A model generated the notes under the pieces. The model was not told the origin of the DNA and did not search any database. It saw only the letters and a list, made by a program, of their open reading frames with translations. Source: Roseiarcus sp963820775 (GTDB lineage: Bacteria; Pseudomonadota; Alphaproteobacteria; Rhizobiales; Beijerinckiaceae). From it: DNA of 64,000 nt. Position numbers and translations under genes: made by a program. This document shows, one piece after another, positions 1 through 10,600 of this stretch. Position 1 is the stretch's first letter. Every line of letters starts with the position of its first letter. Location: NCBI GenBank assembly GCA_963820775.1, contig CAWGBF010000008.1:930001-994000 (forward strand), in the 5' to 3' direction.

Positions 1-1281
1 CGCCGTCATCGACCGAAACAGGCGGATATTCTGGAACGTGCGTGCAAGGCCGGCGACCGTCCGCTTGTGCGCAGGCAGCGCGGTGACGTCGACGCCGTCG
101 ACAAAAATCGCGCCCTCGCTCGCGCGGTAAAGTCCGGTCACGACATTGAGCGTGGTTGTCTTGCCGCTGCCATTTGGGCCGATCAGAGCATGCACGCCGC
201 CGCGCAGCACCTGGAGATCGACCTCGTCCACCGCTTTGAGACCGCCGAAATTCTTGCATAGGCCTTTGACCTCCAGCGCCATTGGCGCGCCGGAGTCGAC
301 TGGACGCAAGGTTAGCGGCTCGGCAAGCGCTGACGGCGCACGCTCGCGAGGTCTGAACAACTTGACGACGTAGCCCCAGATGCCATCGGGCATGAAGATA
401 ACGATCAGGATGACGGCCACGCCATATAAGGCGAGATAAAGGCCCGGCACGCTCTTAAGGAATCGCAGCCATTCCGGAATGAGAATGAGAAGGCCTGTTC
501 CGATCGCCGCGCCGATCGGCGAGGAGGCGCCGCCGAGCAACGCCATCGTCAGGAGAACGATCGAATCGGCGAAGGCAAACTGATCGGGGCTGATATAAGA
601 AAATCCGCCGGCGAAGAGTCCGCCGCCGAGCCCGGCGAGCAAAGCGGCGAGCGCGAACGCGATCAGCTTCGTCCGGAAAATGTCGATTCCGTTGGCGCTG
701 GCGGCAAGCTCATTGTCGCGAACCGCGCGCATCGCGCGCCCAAGACGAGTGTCAGTCAGACGCCAAACAAGATAGCCAGAAATCGCCAGAATTGCGACAG
801 CGAGGGCGAGAAAGGCTTGACCCGAAGTGAAACCGGTCGGCCGCGGGATCGAGCTCACGCCATCGGGTCCATGCGTGAAGCCGATCGCGTTGGTAAGAAC
901 GACGGTCAATATCTGCTGGAAGGAGATCGTAACCATCGCGAGATAGTGGCCGCCCAAGCGCAATGTGGAGACACCAAGCGCGGCGCCGGCGGCGAGAGCG
1001 ATCGCCATGCCTCCGATCAGGCAAAGCCAGAACGGCAGGTGATAGTCTACTGTTCCAAGGGCGACGGCGTAGGCGCCGAGCGCGAAAAACGCCGCCTGCG
1101 CGAGATTGATCTGGCCGCACAGTCCGAGCACGATCGACAGGCCGAAAACCGCAATCGCGTAAGTCGCCGCTTGCATCAGGATGTTGGCGACATAGCCGTC
1201 GGTCTTGACGGTTGCGACGAGCGCAACCAGAGCGGCAGCTGCCACCGCGTAGACAAGTTGTCCGGTCGCGGAGGAGCTCAT
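1..1281 (-). CDS. Fused branched-chain amino acid ABC permease/ATP-binding protein (LivM-LivG), partial
   Basis: Inner-membrane permease joined to its cytoplasmic ATPase for a HAAT-family (branched-chain amino acid type) importer. One frame stays open from the ATG at 1281 to the window edge (427 codons). The first ~300 residues are a hydrophobic LivM-type permease with the TRLGRAMRAVRDNELAA stretch, ending in PDGIWG (about 373-390). After a ~30-residue linker an ATPase domain begins (ALEVKGLCKNFGG, about 240-280) with Walker A GPNGSGKTTT (about 150-180) and the Q-loop ARTFQNIRLF near the edge. Walker B and signature motifs lie outside the window. The start sits 1 bp after the livH stop, so it is co-transcribed with livH and the binding protein. 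I see no stop between the domains, hence a fusion rather than two genes; LivM-LivG fusions are known in alphaproteobacteria. Confidence 0.9.
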   Translation of the reverse strand, partial: MSSSATGQLVYAVAAAALVALVATVKTDGYVANILMQAATYAIAVFGLSIVLGLCGQINLAQAAFFALGAYAVALGTVDYHLPFWLCLIGGMAIALAAGAALGVSTLRLGGHYLAMVTISFQQILTVVLTNAIGFTHGPDGVSSIPRPTGFTSGQAFLALAVAILAISGYLVWRLTDTRLGRAMRAVRDNELAASANGIDIFRTKLIAFALAALLAGLGGGLFAGGFSYISPDQFAFADSIVLLTMALLGGASSPIGAAIGTGLLILIPEWLRFLKSVPGLYLALYGVAVILIVIFMPDGIWGYVVKLFRPRERAPSALAEPLTLRPVDSGAPMALEVKGLCKNFGGLKAVDEVDLQVLRGGVHALIGPNGSGKTTTLNVVTGLYRASEGAIFVDGVDVTALPAHKRTVAGLARTFQNIRLFRSMTA

Positions 1282-1282
1282 C

Positions 1283-2158
1283 TCAGGCTTTTTCTGCGAC
1301 CCGCTCGCCGAAGATCCCTTGCGGTCTCACGATGAGGAACAGGATGAGCACCAGGAAGGCGAAGGCGTCCTTAAACGGCACGGAGATATAGGCGGCGCCG
1401 AAGGTTTCGATGACGCCGATCGCGAAGCCGCCGAGGATCGCTCCCGCCACATCGCCAAATCCGCCGATAATCGTCGCGGCGAAGGCTTTCAGCGCAATCG
1501 TTGGCCCCATCTGGATTGAAACGAACAGCACCGGCGCCACCAGAATACCGGCGATTCCACCAAGCACCGCGCTGTAGATGAAAGTGATCATAATCATGCC
1601 GGCGACGGGAATACCAAGCAGCGTCGCCATCTCCTTATCCTGGCTTGTTGCTTGGAGTTTTTTGCCGAGCAGGGTGCGTTCGAACAGCCAATATTGGAAT
1701 GCGACAAGCGCCAGCGTCACGCCGATGATAATCAGATATTGGCCGTCGAGATAGATGGGCCCGAGCTGAAACCCCGGCGTTTCAAGCCAGCCGGGCAGCA
1801 CTTGGGGTTGGGGACCGTAGACCGCGAGAACGCTGTTGGAGAGAAAAATCGAAGCTCCAATTGTGGAGATCAGCACCGGCAGGAAGGTGCGGTTGCGCAG
1901 CGGATAATAGACGGTCAGATTGAAGATCGCGCCGAGCAGCGCCATCCCCGCAATCGAAATCAAGAACGCGAGCCAATAGGGCCAGCCCAGGTCGACGGCG
2001 AACACGACCATCATATAGGCTGCGACCATCGAAAACTCGCCTTGCGCAAAGTTGACAACGCTGGTCGCGCGAAAAATGAGGACAAACCCTAGGGCGACGA
2101 GGGCGTAGACCGCGCCGATCCCGATTCCGGTGAAGAGCAACTGCAGAAAGAAATCCAT
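1283..2158 (-). CDS. livH: Branched-chain amino acid ABC transporter permease LivH
   Basis: Second inner-membrane permease subunit of the HAAT importer, pairing with the LivM half encoded just downstream. 291 residues, the usual LivH length, mostly hydrophobic with about eight membrane segments. It opens with MDFFLQLLFTGIGIGAVYAL and has the family's NFAQGEF motif near residue 37 and an AFAATIIGGFGDVAGAILGG stretch near 225, typical of the coupling-loop region facing the ATPase. It lies between the binding-protein gene (upstream, 80 bp away across a strong hairpin) and the LivM-LivG fusion. Substrate is inferred from family only; HAAT systems also carry urea, amides or aromatic acids, so branched-chain amino acids are not certain. 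Confidence 0.92.
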   Translation of the reverse strand: MDFFLQLLFTGIGIGAVYALVALGFVLIFRATSVVNFAQGEFSMVAAYMMVVFAVDLGWPYWLAFLISIAGMALLGAIFNLTVYYPLRNRTFLPVLISTIGASIFLSNSVLAVYGPQPQVLPGWLETPGFQLGPIYLDGQYLIIIGVTLALVAFQYWLFERTLLGKKLQATSQDKEMATLLGIPVAGMIMITFIYSAVLGGIAGILVAPVLFVSIQMGPTIALKAFAATIIGGFGDVAGAILGGFAIGVIETFGAAYISVPFKDAFAFLVLILFLIVRPQGIFGERVAEKA

Positions 2159-2194
2159 CGGCGTTGGCGCCTCGAGAGAAGACCCTCGCGTTGG

Positions 2195-2228
2195 CCTACA
2201 GGCGGCGGGCGGCCCCGCCGCCTGTAGG
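2195..2228 (-). terminator. Perfect 15-bp hairpin between binding-protein gene and livH
   Basis: Two 15-bp arms, 2195-2209 and 2214-2228, are exact inverse complements around a 4-nt loop (cggc). The stem is GC-rich and there is no clear T run on the minus strand, so it may act as a partial terminator or as an mRNA-stabilising stem. Such intercistronic stems commonly keep the periplasmic binding protein more abundant than its membrane subunits; that role here is inferred. Confidence 0.75.
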
Positions 2229-2238
2229 GGGCAGCCGG

Positions 2239-3381
2239 TCAGTCCGTGAATTCGATGTGCTTGTCGAAAACGATGGTTCCCTTGTCGTTGCGCACGATGT
2301 TGTAGCCGTGCAGGCCATCGCCAAACTGATCGAAGTTGTATTCGCCTTCCGCGCCTTTGTAGCCCTTCGTAGATAAAAGCGCGTCGCGGATTTTTCCTGG
2401 GTCGGTCGAGCCGGCCTTGCTGATGGCGGTGGACAAAACGCCGATCGCGTCATACGGCCACGCGCTCTGGAGGTCAGGCTGGGCGCTCGAGACGGCGGCG
2501 TAGAGCTTGGCGAATTCCTTAGCCTCCGGCGAGGAATCCGCAGCGTAGTCGGTGATGGCGTAGGTGCCCCAAAGCGCCGGGCCGGCAAGCTTCAACGTCG
2601 CAGCGGCGACGGTCGTGGGCGACCCAACCCAAGGGATCGTGATGCCAAGCTGCTTCAGCTGTCGGGCAAAAATGGCCTGATCATTTTCGTAAGTGAAATA
2701 AGAGCCGATGACATCGGCGCCCGAGGACTTGATGGCGAGCACGACCGGCGTGAAATCCTGGCTCTGGTTGGGATAGCCTTGATCAATGGCGACCTTGGCG
2801 CCGAGCTTAGCGATCGCGGCGGCCAGCAGATTGTTGGCGCTCGTGCCAAAGGCGTCAGTGGAATGGACGAGCGCCCAGTTCTTCTTGCCGAGGGTCTCGA
2901 TCCCGTAGGAGGCGATCACGCGGGCGGAATATGTGTCGTTCGGCCGGAACCGGATGAACCAGGGATTGCCCATCTTCGTCAGCTTGGGATCGGTGCCGCC
3001 AAAGCAGAATGGCTTGGCGGTCTTGAGCACATCGTTGGCGATTGCGTGATTTTGCGTCGAACGGACCGGGCCAAGGAAGGCGATGATGTCCGGCTCCGCC
3101 GCGAGCTTGGAAAAGGCGAGCACGGCCCCAGGATTGGTCGTCTGGTCGTCCTCGGTGATAAGCTCGAGCTGTTTTCCCAACGCCCCGCCGGATTTGTTGA
3201 CGCGATCGAGCGCGATCTTGGCGCCGGCTAGCGCGTACCCGCCGACGGCGGCTGCTGGACCGGTGGCCGGAAGCACCATGCCGATTTTTAGAGTGTCGGC
3301 AGCGCGCGCAACGCGGGGAAGCATGGACGTCGCGAGACCCGTAGCGAGCCCCACATTCACGGATCGTCTGTTAAACTTCAT
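2239..3381 (-). CDS. Periplasmic substrate-binding protein of HAAT ABC importer
   Basis: Type I periplasmic binding protein that would deliver substrate to LivH/LivM. 380 residues from the ATG at 3381, chosen because AGGGAGG lies just upstream of it; the longer frame to 3420 would put charged residues before the export signal. Residues 1-27 form a signal peptide with RRSVNVGLATGLATS and a probable ARA|AD cleavage site. The mature protein starts TLKIGMVLPATGPAA, the classical LivJ/LivK opening, followed by IAFLGPVRSTQNHAIA (ligand pocket) and a C-terminal PYDAIGVLSTAI helix. First gene of the transport operon; the hairpin at 2195-2228 separates it from livH. Exact ligand unknown. Confidence 0.9.
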   Translation of the reverse strand: MKFNRRSVNVGLATGLATSMLPRVARAADTLKIGMVLPATGPAAAVGGYALAGAKIALDRVNKSGGALGKQLELITEDDQTTNPGAVLAFSKLAAEPDIIAFLGPVRSTQNHAIANDVLKTAKPFCFGGTDPKLTKMGNPWFIRFRPNDTYSARVIASYGIETLGKKNWALVHSTDAFGTSANNLLAAAIAKLGAKVAIDQGYPNQSQDFTPVVLAIKSSGADVIGSYFTYENDQAIFARQLKQLGITIPWVGSPTTVAAATLKLAGPALWGTYAITDYAADSSPEAKEFAKLYAAVSSAQPDLQSAWPYDAIGVLSTAISKAGSTDPGKIRDALLSTKGYKGAEGEYNFDQFGDGLHGYNIVRNDKGTIVFDKHIEFTD

Positions 3382-3555
3382 ACGTTCCTCCCTTCGCTTT
3401 TTCATTGGTCGAGCGGACACTCACCCGTCTCACTGAAACTCGCGGAATTCGCACGATCCCGCAAGCCCCGAACGCTTTGGCGCGTCGCTATTGTTCACCC
3501 AAATTGGCCATCTTGCTACGAGCTTCGCGACCAGGCGTTAGTCGCAATCGCTCCA

Positions 3556-5111
3556 TCAGGCGCCGACGTGACTGATACGGCGCTCTAAGAGGATACCGGT
3601 CAACACTTGTTCAAGACGGTCCATATTCACCGGCTTTGTGAGATGGTGGTCAAATCCTGATTCCCCAGTCGACGCGCGGTCTTGGGTTTGACCCCATCCG
3701 GTCTGCGCAATAATCACCGTATCTTCGAAGACCGCCTGCTCGCGAAGCGCCCTGCAGATGGCGTAGCCGTCCATGCCGGGCATGTTGATGTCGAGCAAGA
3801 TCGCGTCGGGTCGGTCTGGACGGTGAACTCGCTTTCATAAACCAGCCGGTAGTCATGGCCAATGGCCTCAATCATCCAGCCCGTAGTCTGCGCGACGTCG
3901 AAATTGTCGTCCACGACCAAAACCTCCAGCTTAGGCTCCTGCCGCGAGACGGGCGAAGGAGGTTCGGCGGCGACGGACGGGGCTGGCGCGGCCTCCACGA
4001 CCGGCAAGCGCAGCCGGAACGAACTGCCTTTGCCCGGCCCGGCGCTTTCGGCGACGATTGTCCCCGCATGCATCTCGACTAGCTGCTTCACGAGCGCGAG
4101 GCCAATTCCGAGCCCGCCGCGTGAGCGGTCCAGGTTGTCGCGAACTGAGTGAAAAGATCGAAAACCCGCGGCAGCATGTCGGCAGGTATGCCGATCCCGT
4201 TGTCGGAAACGCTTATCAAGACCCCGTCTCGGTCACGTCGCGCCGAAAGAGCGATCCTGCCGCCCTCGGGAGTATATTTCGCGGCGTTGTTCAGAAGGTT
4301 GCTGACGACCTGAGAAGGTCGCGTGAGGTCAGCGTCGAGCCAGAAATCTGCGTCCGGTAGGTCAAGAATGAGTTGGTGGCGCCCCACGTTGATGAGTGGG
4401 TCGTTCGCTTCGACTGCGGTCTTGAGGAGCTCGCTCAATGCGATCTGCTCCTTCCGGAGTTCGACCTTGCCTTGGCTCACCCTCGACACGTCCAGGAGAT
4501 CATCGACCAGCCGCACGAGATGGAGAGCTGTCGATCCATCATGTCGCGGATCTATTCCGCTTTCGGCGCGGTTGGAGACGCCCGCAGAATGTCCAACCCG
4601 TTTCGGATCGGCGAGAGAGGATTCCGCAATTCATTGGCGAGGATCGCGAGAAATTCGTCCTTGCGCCTGTCCGCCTCCGTCAGAGCGTCGGCATAGGCTT
4701 TCAGCTCGTCGCGTTGAGCGGCGATCTGATGACGTTGTTGGTAGAGCTCGAAGAACACGTTGGCCTTGCTGCGCAGGGTATCCGGCTCGATTGGCTTGTT
4801 GAGGAAATCGACCGCCGAAACCGGCGTTGACGATCAGCCGCTCCGGCGGTGACAAAGATGATCGGCACGCGGCGCGTTCGCTCAGTTCCGCGCATGAGTT
4901 CGGCGAGCTCGTACCCGTCCAATTCAGGCATCTGAACATCGAGAATGGCGAGCGCGACGTCATATTGCAGCAGTAGCTCCAACCCCTGAGTTCCCGAGCG
5001 GGCTTTCAACTATACGAGCCCATCGCGACGCAGGAGGCCCTCGAGCGAGAGAAGGTTCTCCTCAAGATCGTCGACGAGCAGAAAATAGACAGGTCCGACC
5101 TCGGACGTCAT
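3556..5111 (-). pseudogene. Degraded hybrid histidine kinase (receiver-HisKA-HATPase-receiver)
   Basis: Remains of a cytoplasmic hybrid kinase. In order from the ATG at 5111: a receiver (LLVDDLEENLLSLEGLL, LAILDVQMPELDGYELA), a HisKA helix (4552-4758), an HATPase (NLLNNAAKYTPEGG, SDNGIGIP, then GGLGIGLALVKQLVEMHAG in another frame) and a second receiver (LEVLVVDDNFDVAQT, LDINMPGMDGYAICRAL). The pieces lie in different frames: an in-frame TAG at 5010-5012 and shifts near 4820, 4540, 4130 and 3800. The HisKA box reads LANELRNPLSPI where the family has LAHELRNPL: the phosphate-accepting His is Asn (codon 4633-4635). The start overlaps the CheB stop as ATGA, so the two were once coupled. This is a dead gene. 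Confidence 0.88.
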
Positions 5112-5593
5112 CGAGCGCCAATCTCCCGCAGATATACGGCAATCTCATTCAACGGCAGGACACGGGCCTCGGGGCAGGATGCAATGGCCGCTTCCGGCAT
5201 CGCGGGCGCATCGGCGCCTTTCGGATTTTGCACAATCGCGACGCCGCCTGCCTCGACCACAGCCTTTAGGCCGACCGCGCCATCGCTGTGGGCTCCGGTA
5301 AGCACCACGCCGATGAGACCGCCGCTGTAAGCGTCCGCTGCGCTTTCAAACAGGACGTCAATCGAAGGGCGCGAGTACAGGACCGGCTCCTCGCCCGACA
5401 GCGACAGGCGTCTATCGGCCTCAACCAGCAGATGATAGTCGTGCGGGGCGAAATAGGCGACCCCAGGTTCGATCGGCTCCTTGTCCTCAGCCTCGCGCAC
5501 GCGAATTTTACAGCTCGCCCGAAAGAGCTCTGCGAAGAGGCTGCTTTCCTTCGCAAGCGCGAGCGCCTCGGTCGCGCTACCGGCGACGAGACC
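5108..5593 (-). pseudogene. CheB-type methylesterase remnant
   Basis: C-terminal two thirds of a CheB methylesterase domain, the enzyme that removes methyl groups from chemoreceptors. Readable from about 5590 as AGSATEALALAKESSLF, then VREAEDKEPIEPGVAYFAP, RPSIDVLFESAAD, VVLTGAHSDGAVGL (catalytic Asp region) and MPEAAIA. The normal N-terminal GASAGG motif with the nucleophile Ser, and the His-bearing QH motif, are absent; an in-frame stop lies at 5594-5596. Sequence runs almost directly from a SAGG-like scrap to the SLLAEL-like helix, suggesting internal deletion. It precedes the degraded kinase on the same strand. Probably inactive. Confidence 0.75.
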
Positions 5594-6078
5594 TCAGCGC
5601 CGTTGACCGAGGCATAACTATTTCCTTTCATCCGCCCTGCGCCCGACGGGCTGACCGATCGCCGCAACGGCTTCGCTGCGAATATGGGGATTGGTCCCCC
5701 CGAGGGTCGACGCGAGACCGTGTGAAGAAGACGGGTACCCGCCGGTCCGCCCGCTGGTCAAATTGTCGCTGACCAACTCATGCGAGGGCTGCGCCCACCG
5801 TATCGTCGTCAAGCCTGCCGCGCCGATGCTCGACCGCCTCAGCCGATCATCGAGACCGTCCAATGCAAGGCGCATGCATGTGGACTATCCACATCTCATA
5901 TTGTTCCACGTTCGGTCCCATTGGGGGAAGTCGCTCGCTGATCGCGAGCAAAGCTATTATCGATCTGGCGGATCGAAAGTCTCGCGCTGGAGGTTGAAGG
6001 ACGCTGTCGGTCGCCAGAAACGTTCGCCCTTGGGTCGGCGCGGAAAGGCGTTGCGTTGCACCCTTCCCCCAAAAACCG
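5594..6078. other. No recognisable gene between signalling remnants
   Basis: About 480 bp between the CheB remnant and the response-regulator scrap. Frames on both strands are open only by chance; none has a convincing Shine-Dalgarno start or family motif. It is likely debris of further signalling genes. Confidence 0.5.
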
Positions 6079-6310
6079 GTGATGCTCGCGGTTGAGGACG
6101 AGCCGCTTCTCCTGATGCTTGAGATCGGCATGATTCGCGACGGGGGATTGCGCCACTCTGGGCGTCGAACGCGGACGAATCCATCAGTATCTTGGAAAGC
6201 CGGGACGATATCAGAAGTCGGTGCATAGCGCCGAAGATGAAGCTCCTGTCGTACGTGACGCGGCGGTCGCACGCCGCGGCTTCATCCTTGGAAAGGCCGG
6301 CGGGGCCAAT
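6079..6310 (+). pseudogene. Response-regulator receiver remnant
   Basis: Plus-strand scrap of a single-domain response regulator. From 6082 it reads MLAVEDEPLLLMLEI, the usual receiver start with its acidic pocket (EDE), then shifts frame and continues as ASNADESISILESRDDIR (about 6160-6215), equivalent to the alpha2/beta3 part of the family. The phosphorylated Asp and the conserved Lys cannot be found in any frame; later sequence is unreadable. Together with the kinase and CheB remnants it points to a lost two-component/chemosensory locus. Confidence 0.65.
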
Positions 6311-6315
6311 TCATT

Positions 6316-7558
6316 CTATCGATCTGTCCGGCCCGCTGGACCCCCAGCATTCAAAGATTCTTTTTCCGCGGTCTTCGGCAGAATTTCGTCGCGCTTCTCT
6401 TTAACAACCCGCACCCGGCCGCCGTTGCTCAGAGACTCGAGCGGCGAGTTGATGATCCGGTCGTTCTCGGACAGTCCTGAGAGGATTTCGACATTGGAGC
6501 CGATGTCCTGGCCGACTTGCACGTTTTTGAACTGAATGGTCTCGTTGGCGTCGACAGTCGCGACCTGGATGCCGTGCTCCCCGAACATCAAGGCTGTGGT
6601 CGGGATGCTCAGTGCTTTGGGATTAGCTTCGATGTGGAAGTGAACCTCGGTAAAGGTTCCCGGCCAAAGCTTGCCTTCCGCATTGTCCGCCTGCAGCTGG
6701 ACGAGGGCAGTACGCGAATCATGCGCGATCGCGTTTGAGGTCGTGACCAGCGTCGCGGCGAAGTCCTGGCCGGGATATTGCGGCATTCGAAGCGACGCCG
6801 TGACCCCAGGTGTCAGAAAATCGATATAGGCCTGCGGCACCCGCACGTACACGCGCACCCGATGCAGGTCGGCGACCTGGAACAAGGCGTTGCCGGCGGT
6901 CCCACCTGCGGTGATCAACTGACCGAGTTCGATGGCGCGCTGCGTCACCACGCCATCGAACGGCGCGACCAGCGTTTTGAAGCCAACGAGCGAGTCAACT
7001 CTGGAGAGATTGGCCTGGGCGGACTCGACGGCCGCAGCTTTTGCAGCGGCGTCGGCGGTGCCCTGATCGTCTTGCTGCTTGGAGACGTAGGACTGCTTGA
7101 CGAGAGTGTGGTAGCGCTCGGCCGTGACGTCCGCAAGTTTCGAGTTGGCTACGGCGTTGGCGAGATCCGCCTTGGCTTGCGCGTATTGCTGATCGAGTTC
7201 TGGCGTATCTATGTCGGCAAGTTTGTCGCCCTTTTTCACCTTAGCGCCGATGTCCTTATACCAGCCCGAAACATAACCGCTGGCTCGGGCATAGATCGGG
7301 GCCGAGTCTGAAGGCTTCGATATCGCCTGGAAGAACAAGGTCCTTGGCCGTCACGCCCCGGGTGGGAAAGATTACGTCGACAGGAGGAATGGCCTCCTCG
7401 GCGGTTCGTTGCGCCACCTCCTGGTCAGCGCTCGCCCGGCCCCTCACGCCCATGAAGACTGCCGCCGCCGCCGCCGCGATCACAACAACGCCGAAAAGCA
7501 GGAGCCGAAGCGGCTTCGGCTCCTTTATTTGGTCGGGCGGCAATTCTTCCGACGACAT
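6316..7558 (-). pseudogene. RND efflux membrane-fusion protein, one frameshift
   Basis: Periplasmic adaptor (HlyD/AcrA type) for the pump encoded upstream. The first frame (7558 to about 7309) has a cytoplasmic start, one membrane anchor (LLLFGVVVIAAAAAAVFMGV, residues 18-37) and stops making sense after DLVLPGDIEAF. The second (about 7307 to 6316) continues with SAPIYARASGYVSGWYKDIG, the lipoyl/hairpin region KVKKGDKLADIDTPELDQQ, a coiled-coil hairpin and beta-barrel (FDGVVTQRAIELGQLITAGG). Removing one base at 7308-7309 joins the frames exactly (EAF-DSAPIYAR); total length 1243 bp is 3n+1. Either a true null allele or a sequencing error. The 55-bp gap after the permease gene and shared strand show a two-gene operon with unusual order, permease first. 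Confidence 0.85.
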
Positions 7559-7613
7559 TCCTCGCTCCGGAAGTCTTGAGGCGTCTATTGAGAACGCAGA
7601 TGCTGGACCATTC

Positions 7614-10600
7614 TCATTCCGCTGGCGTCAAGGCGTGAGCGGATTGCGCCCTGACCGGCGCGTGGGCGCGAGCATGGATGAGGCTGAACAGGGCCGGGAC
7701 GAAAAAGAGCGTTGCTGACGTAGCAAAAATCAGACCGCCGATCACCGCCCGTCCGAGGGGAGCGTTCTGGCCAGGTTCGATCGCCATTGGTGCCATGCCG
7801 ATGATCATAGCGAGCGCCGTCATGATCACCGGCCGGAATCGCGTCGCGCCGGCGAGAAGCGCGGACTGGAACGCGTTTTGCCCACCCGCGAGCTGCTCAC
7901 GCGCGAAGCTGATCACCAGAATTGAGTTCGCCGTGGCGACGCCCATGCACATGATCGCCCCGGTCAGCGCGGGAACCGACAGGGTCGTATTGGTGAGGAA
8001 CAGCATCCAGACGATGCCGGCGAGCGCCGTTGGCAACGCTAGCACGATCACTAAGGGGTCAAGCCACGACTGAAAATTGACGACGATCAGCAGATAGATG
8101 AGCACGATCGCAAATGCGATGCCGATGAAGAGCTGCTGATAGGCCGACTGCATGGTCGCGACCTGACCCCGCATCGCAAGCTGCGCGCCGCGGGGAAGCT
8201 CAGGCTGCATGTCGGCAATGACCTTGCTCACGTCGCCGGCGACGGCGCCCAAGTCGCGGTCGACCGGCGTCGCGTAGATGTCGATGACCGGCTGGATATT
8301 ATAGTGCGAGATGACCGCATGACCTGCGGTCGGCTCGAAGGTGGCGAGGCCGCCAAGTAGTTGTGACTGTCCGCTCGCGGTCAATGGAACGCCGCGCAGG
8401 TCTTCCAGATTGTCCATCGAGAATTGCGGCGTCTGGATCGAGACCGGATAAGAAATCTGATTATCTGGATTGAGCCAATATATCGGATTGGTCTGCGCGC
8501 TTCCGGCCAGCGTCTCCAGCATGCTGTTCGCCGCGCTCTGCTCGTTGAGACCGACGAGGCTCGCCATTGTCCGGTTGAAGGCGACGTTGAGGGTTGGTTG
8601 CCGGAACGCCTGTTGGATGCGTCCGTCCGCAAGCCCTGTGACCCCTCGCATCCGGGCCAGCATTTTGTTGGCGAAAGCGTGGTTTGCCTCAAGGTTGGGT
8701 CCCGCGATCTGGACATCGATTGGCGCGGGCGAGCCGAAGTTGAGAATTTGCGAGACGATGTCAGCGGGGAGGAAGGAGAAGGTTACGCCGGGAAAGAGCG
8801 ACGGAAGCGAGCTCCTCAACTTGCGGACATAATCTGGTGTTGGAGGGTGCTCTTCGCTCAGTGTAATGAGCAAATCCGCATCCTCAGTGCCGATCGTGCC
8901 GGAGTTGCCGTAAGCCGTATTGATGCCGGAAATCGGTTGGCCAATGTTGGCGACGATGCTTCTGAGCTGCTCCAAGGGAATGACTTTACGGATCGCGGCC
9001 TCGATGTTCTGGGAGAGCGCGGTCATGCTTTCCACCCGAAGCCCAGTCTGCCCGCGCACGTGAAGCCTGATCTCGCCGGAATCGAGATTGGGGAAGAAGT
9101 TCGAGCCGAGGAAGGGGGCAAGGCCGAAAGAAAGTCCGGCAACGGCGAGAAATCCGCCGATCAACCAGATGCGTTTGCGGAGCCCGAGATGCAAGAGCCC
9201 GATATAGCGCTGACGAATGGCTTCAAAGCCTCGTTCGAAGCCTCGCTGGAGCCGCGTGAAAGGGTTGCGCGACTTACGCTTCTCGCCTTCAGCCCCGTGG
9301 GTGTGAGTCTGATTGCGCAGCAGAAAATGAGCCATTGTGGGCACGAGCGTGCGGGAGAGCACGTAGGAAGCGATCATCGCGAAGACGACCGCTTCGGCCA
9401 GCGGACGGAACAGATAGCCCGCGACGCCGCCGAGCCCAAACATCGGCACGAAGGCGACGCAGATGCACAACAGCGACACTGTCGCTGGCACCACAATCTG
9501 CTTCGCGCCGTCAAGAATGGCCGCCTCGATCGGTTTTCCGCGCTCCAGATGCCAGTTCATGTTCTCGATCGTGACCGTGGCGTCATCGACGAGGATGCCC
9601 ACGGCCAGCGCGAGACCGCCGAGCGTCATGATGTTAATGGTCTCGCCGAGCGCCGAGAGCGCGGTGATCGAGGCGAGAATGGCGAGCGGAATCGAGATCG
9701 TGATGATGAGGGTGGATCGCCAACTGCCGAGAAAGATGAGGATCATCAGGCCTGTGAGCACAGCGGCGATGACGCCCTCGTGGATCACGCCGTTCACTGC
9801 GTTTTGCACGAACAGAGACTGGTCGCCGACAGGCTTAAGTTCAACTCCATCGGGAAGGAGCTGCATCACGTAGGGTAGTTTGGCCTTGATGCCGGCGATA
9901 ATGTCGAGGGTTGAAGCCGAGCCCGCCTTGAGGATCGACATAAGCACGCCCTTGGCGCCGTTGAGGGTGACCACATTCGTTTGAGGCGGATTGGCGTCAT
10001 GGACGTTCGCGACGTCGCGCATGTAAACCACCGTGCCATTGACCGCCTTGATCGGCAGATCACGGAACTCCGCGAGCTTTTTTGGCGCATCGTTTAGGTT
10101 GATGGTGAATTCAAACCGACCAATCTTCTCGGTCCCGACGGGCGTGATCAGGTTCTGCACCGTCAGCGCGTTGACGACGTCGGAAGCAGCCAGTCCGTAA
10201 GAGCGCAGCGCGTGCTGATCGAGGTCGATCTGCATCTGGCGCGTTTTCCCCCCGTAGGGATAGGGCACGACCGCCCCTGGCACCGTCACGAGCTGTGGTC
10301 GAATCGTATTGAGCGCAAGATCGCCGAGACGCTGCTCGGAAAGCGTCTTGCTGGACAAGGCTAACTGCAGAATCGGAACGCTGGAGGCGCTGAAATTAAG
10401 GATGATCGGCGGCGTGGCGCCGGGCGGCATCTGCTTCAGGATGGTCTGGGAAATGGCGGTGACCTGAGCGTTCGCAGTATTGACGTCCACGGCTGGCTGG
10501 AAAAAAATCTTGACGATGCCGAACCCGGCGATCGACTGCGACTCGATATGTTCAATGTCGTTGACCGTGGTTGTCAGCACCCGTTCGTAGACAGAAACCA

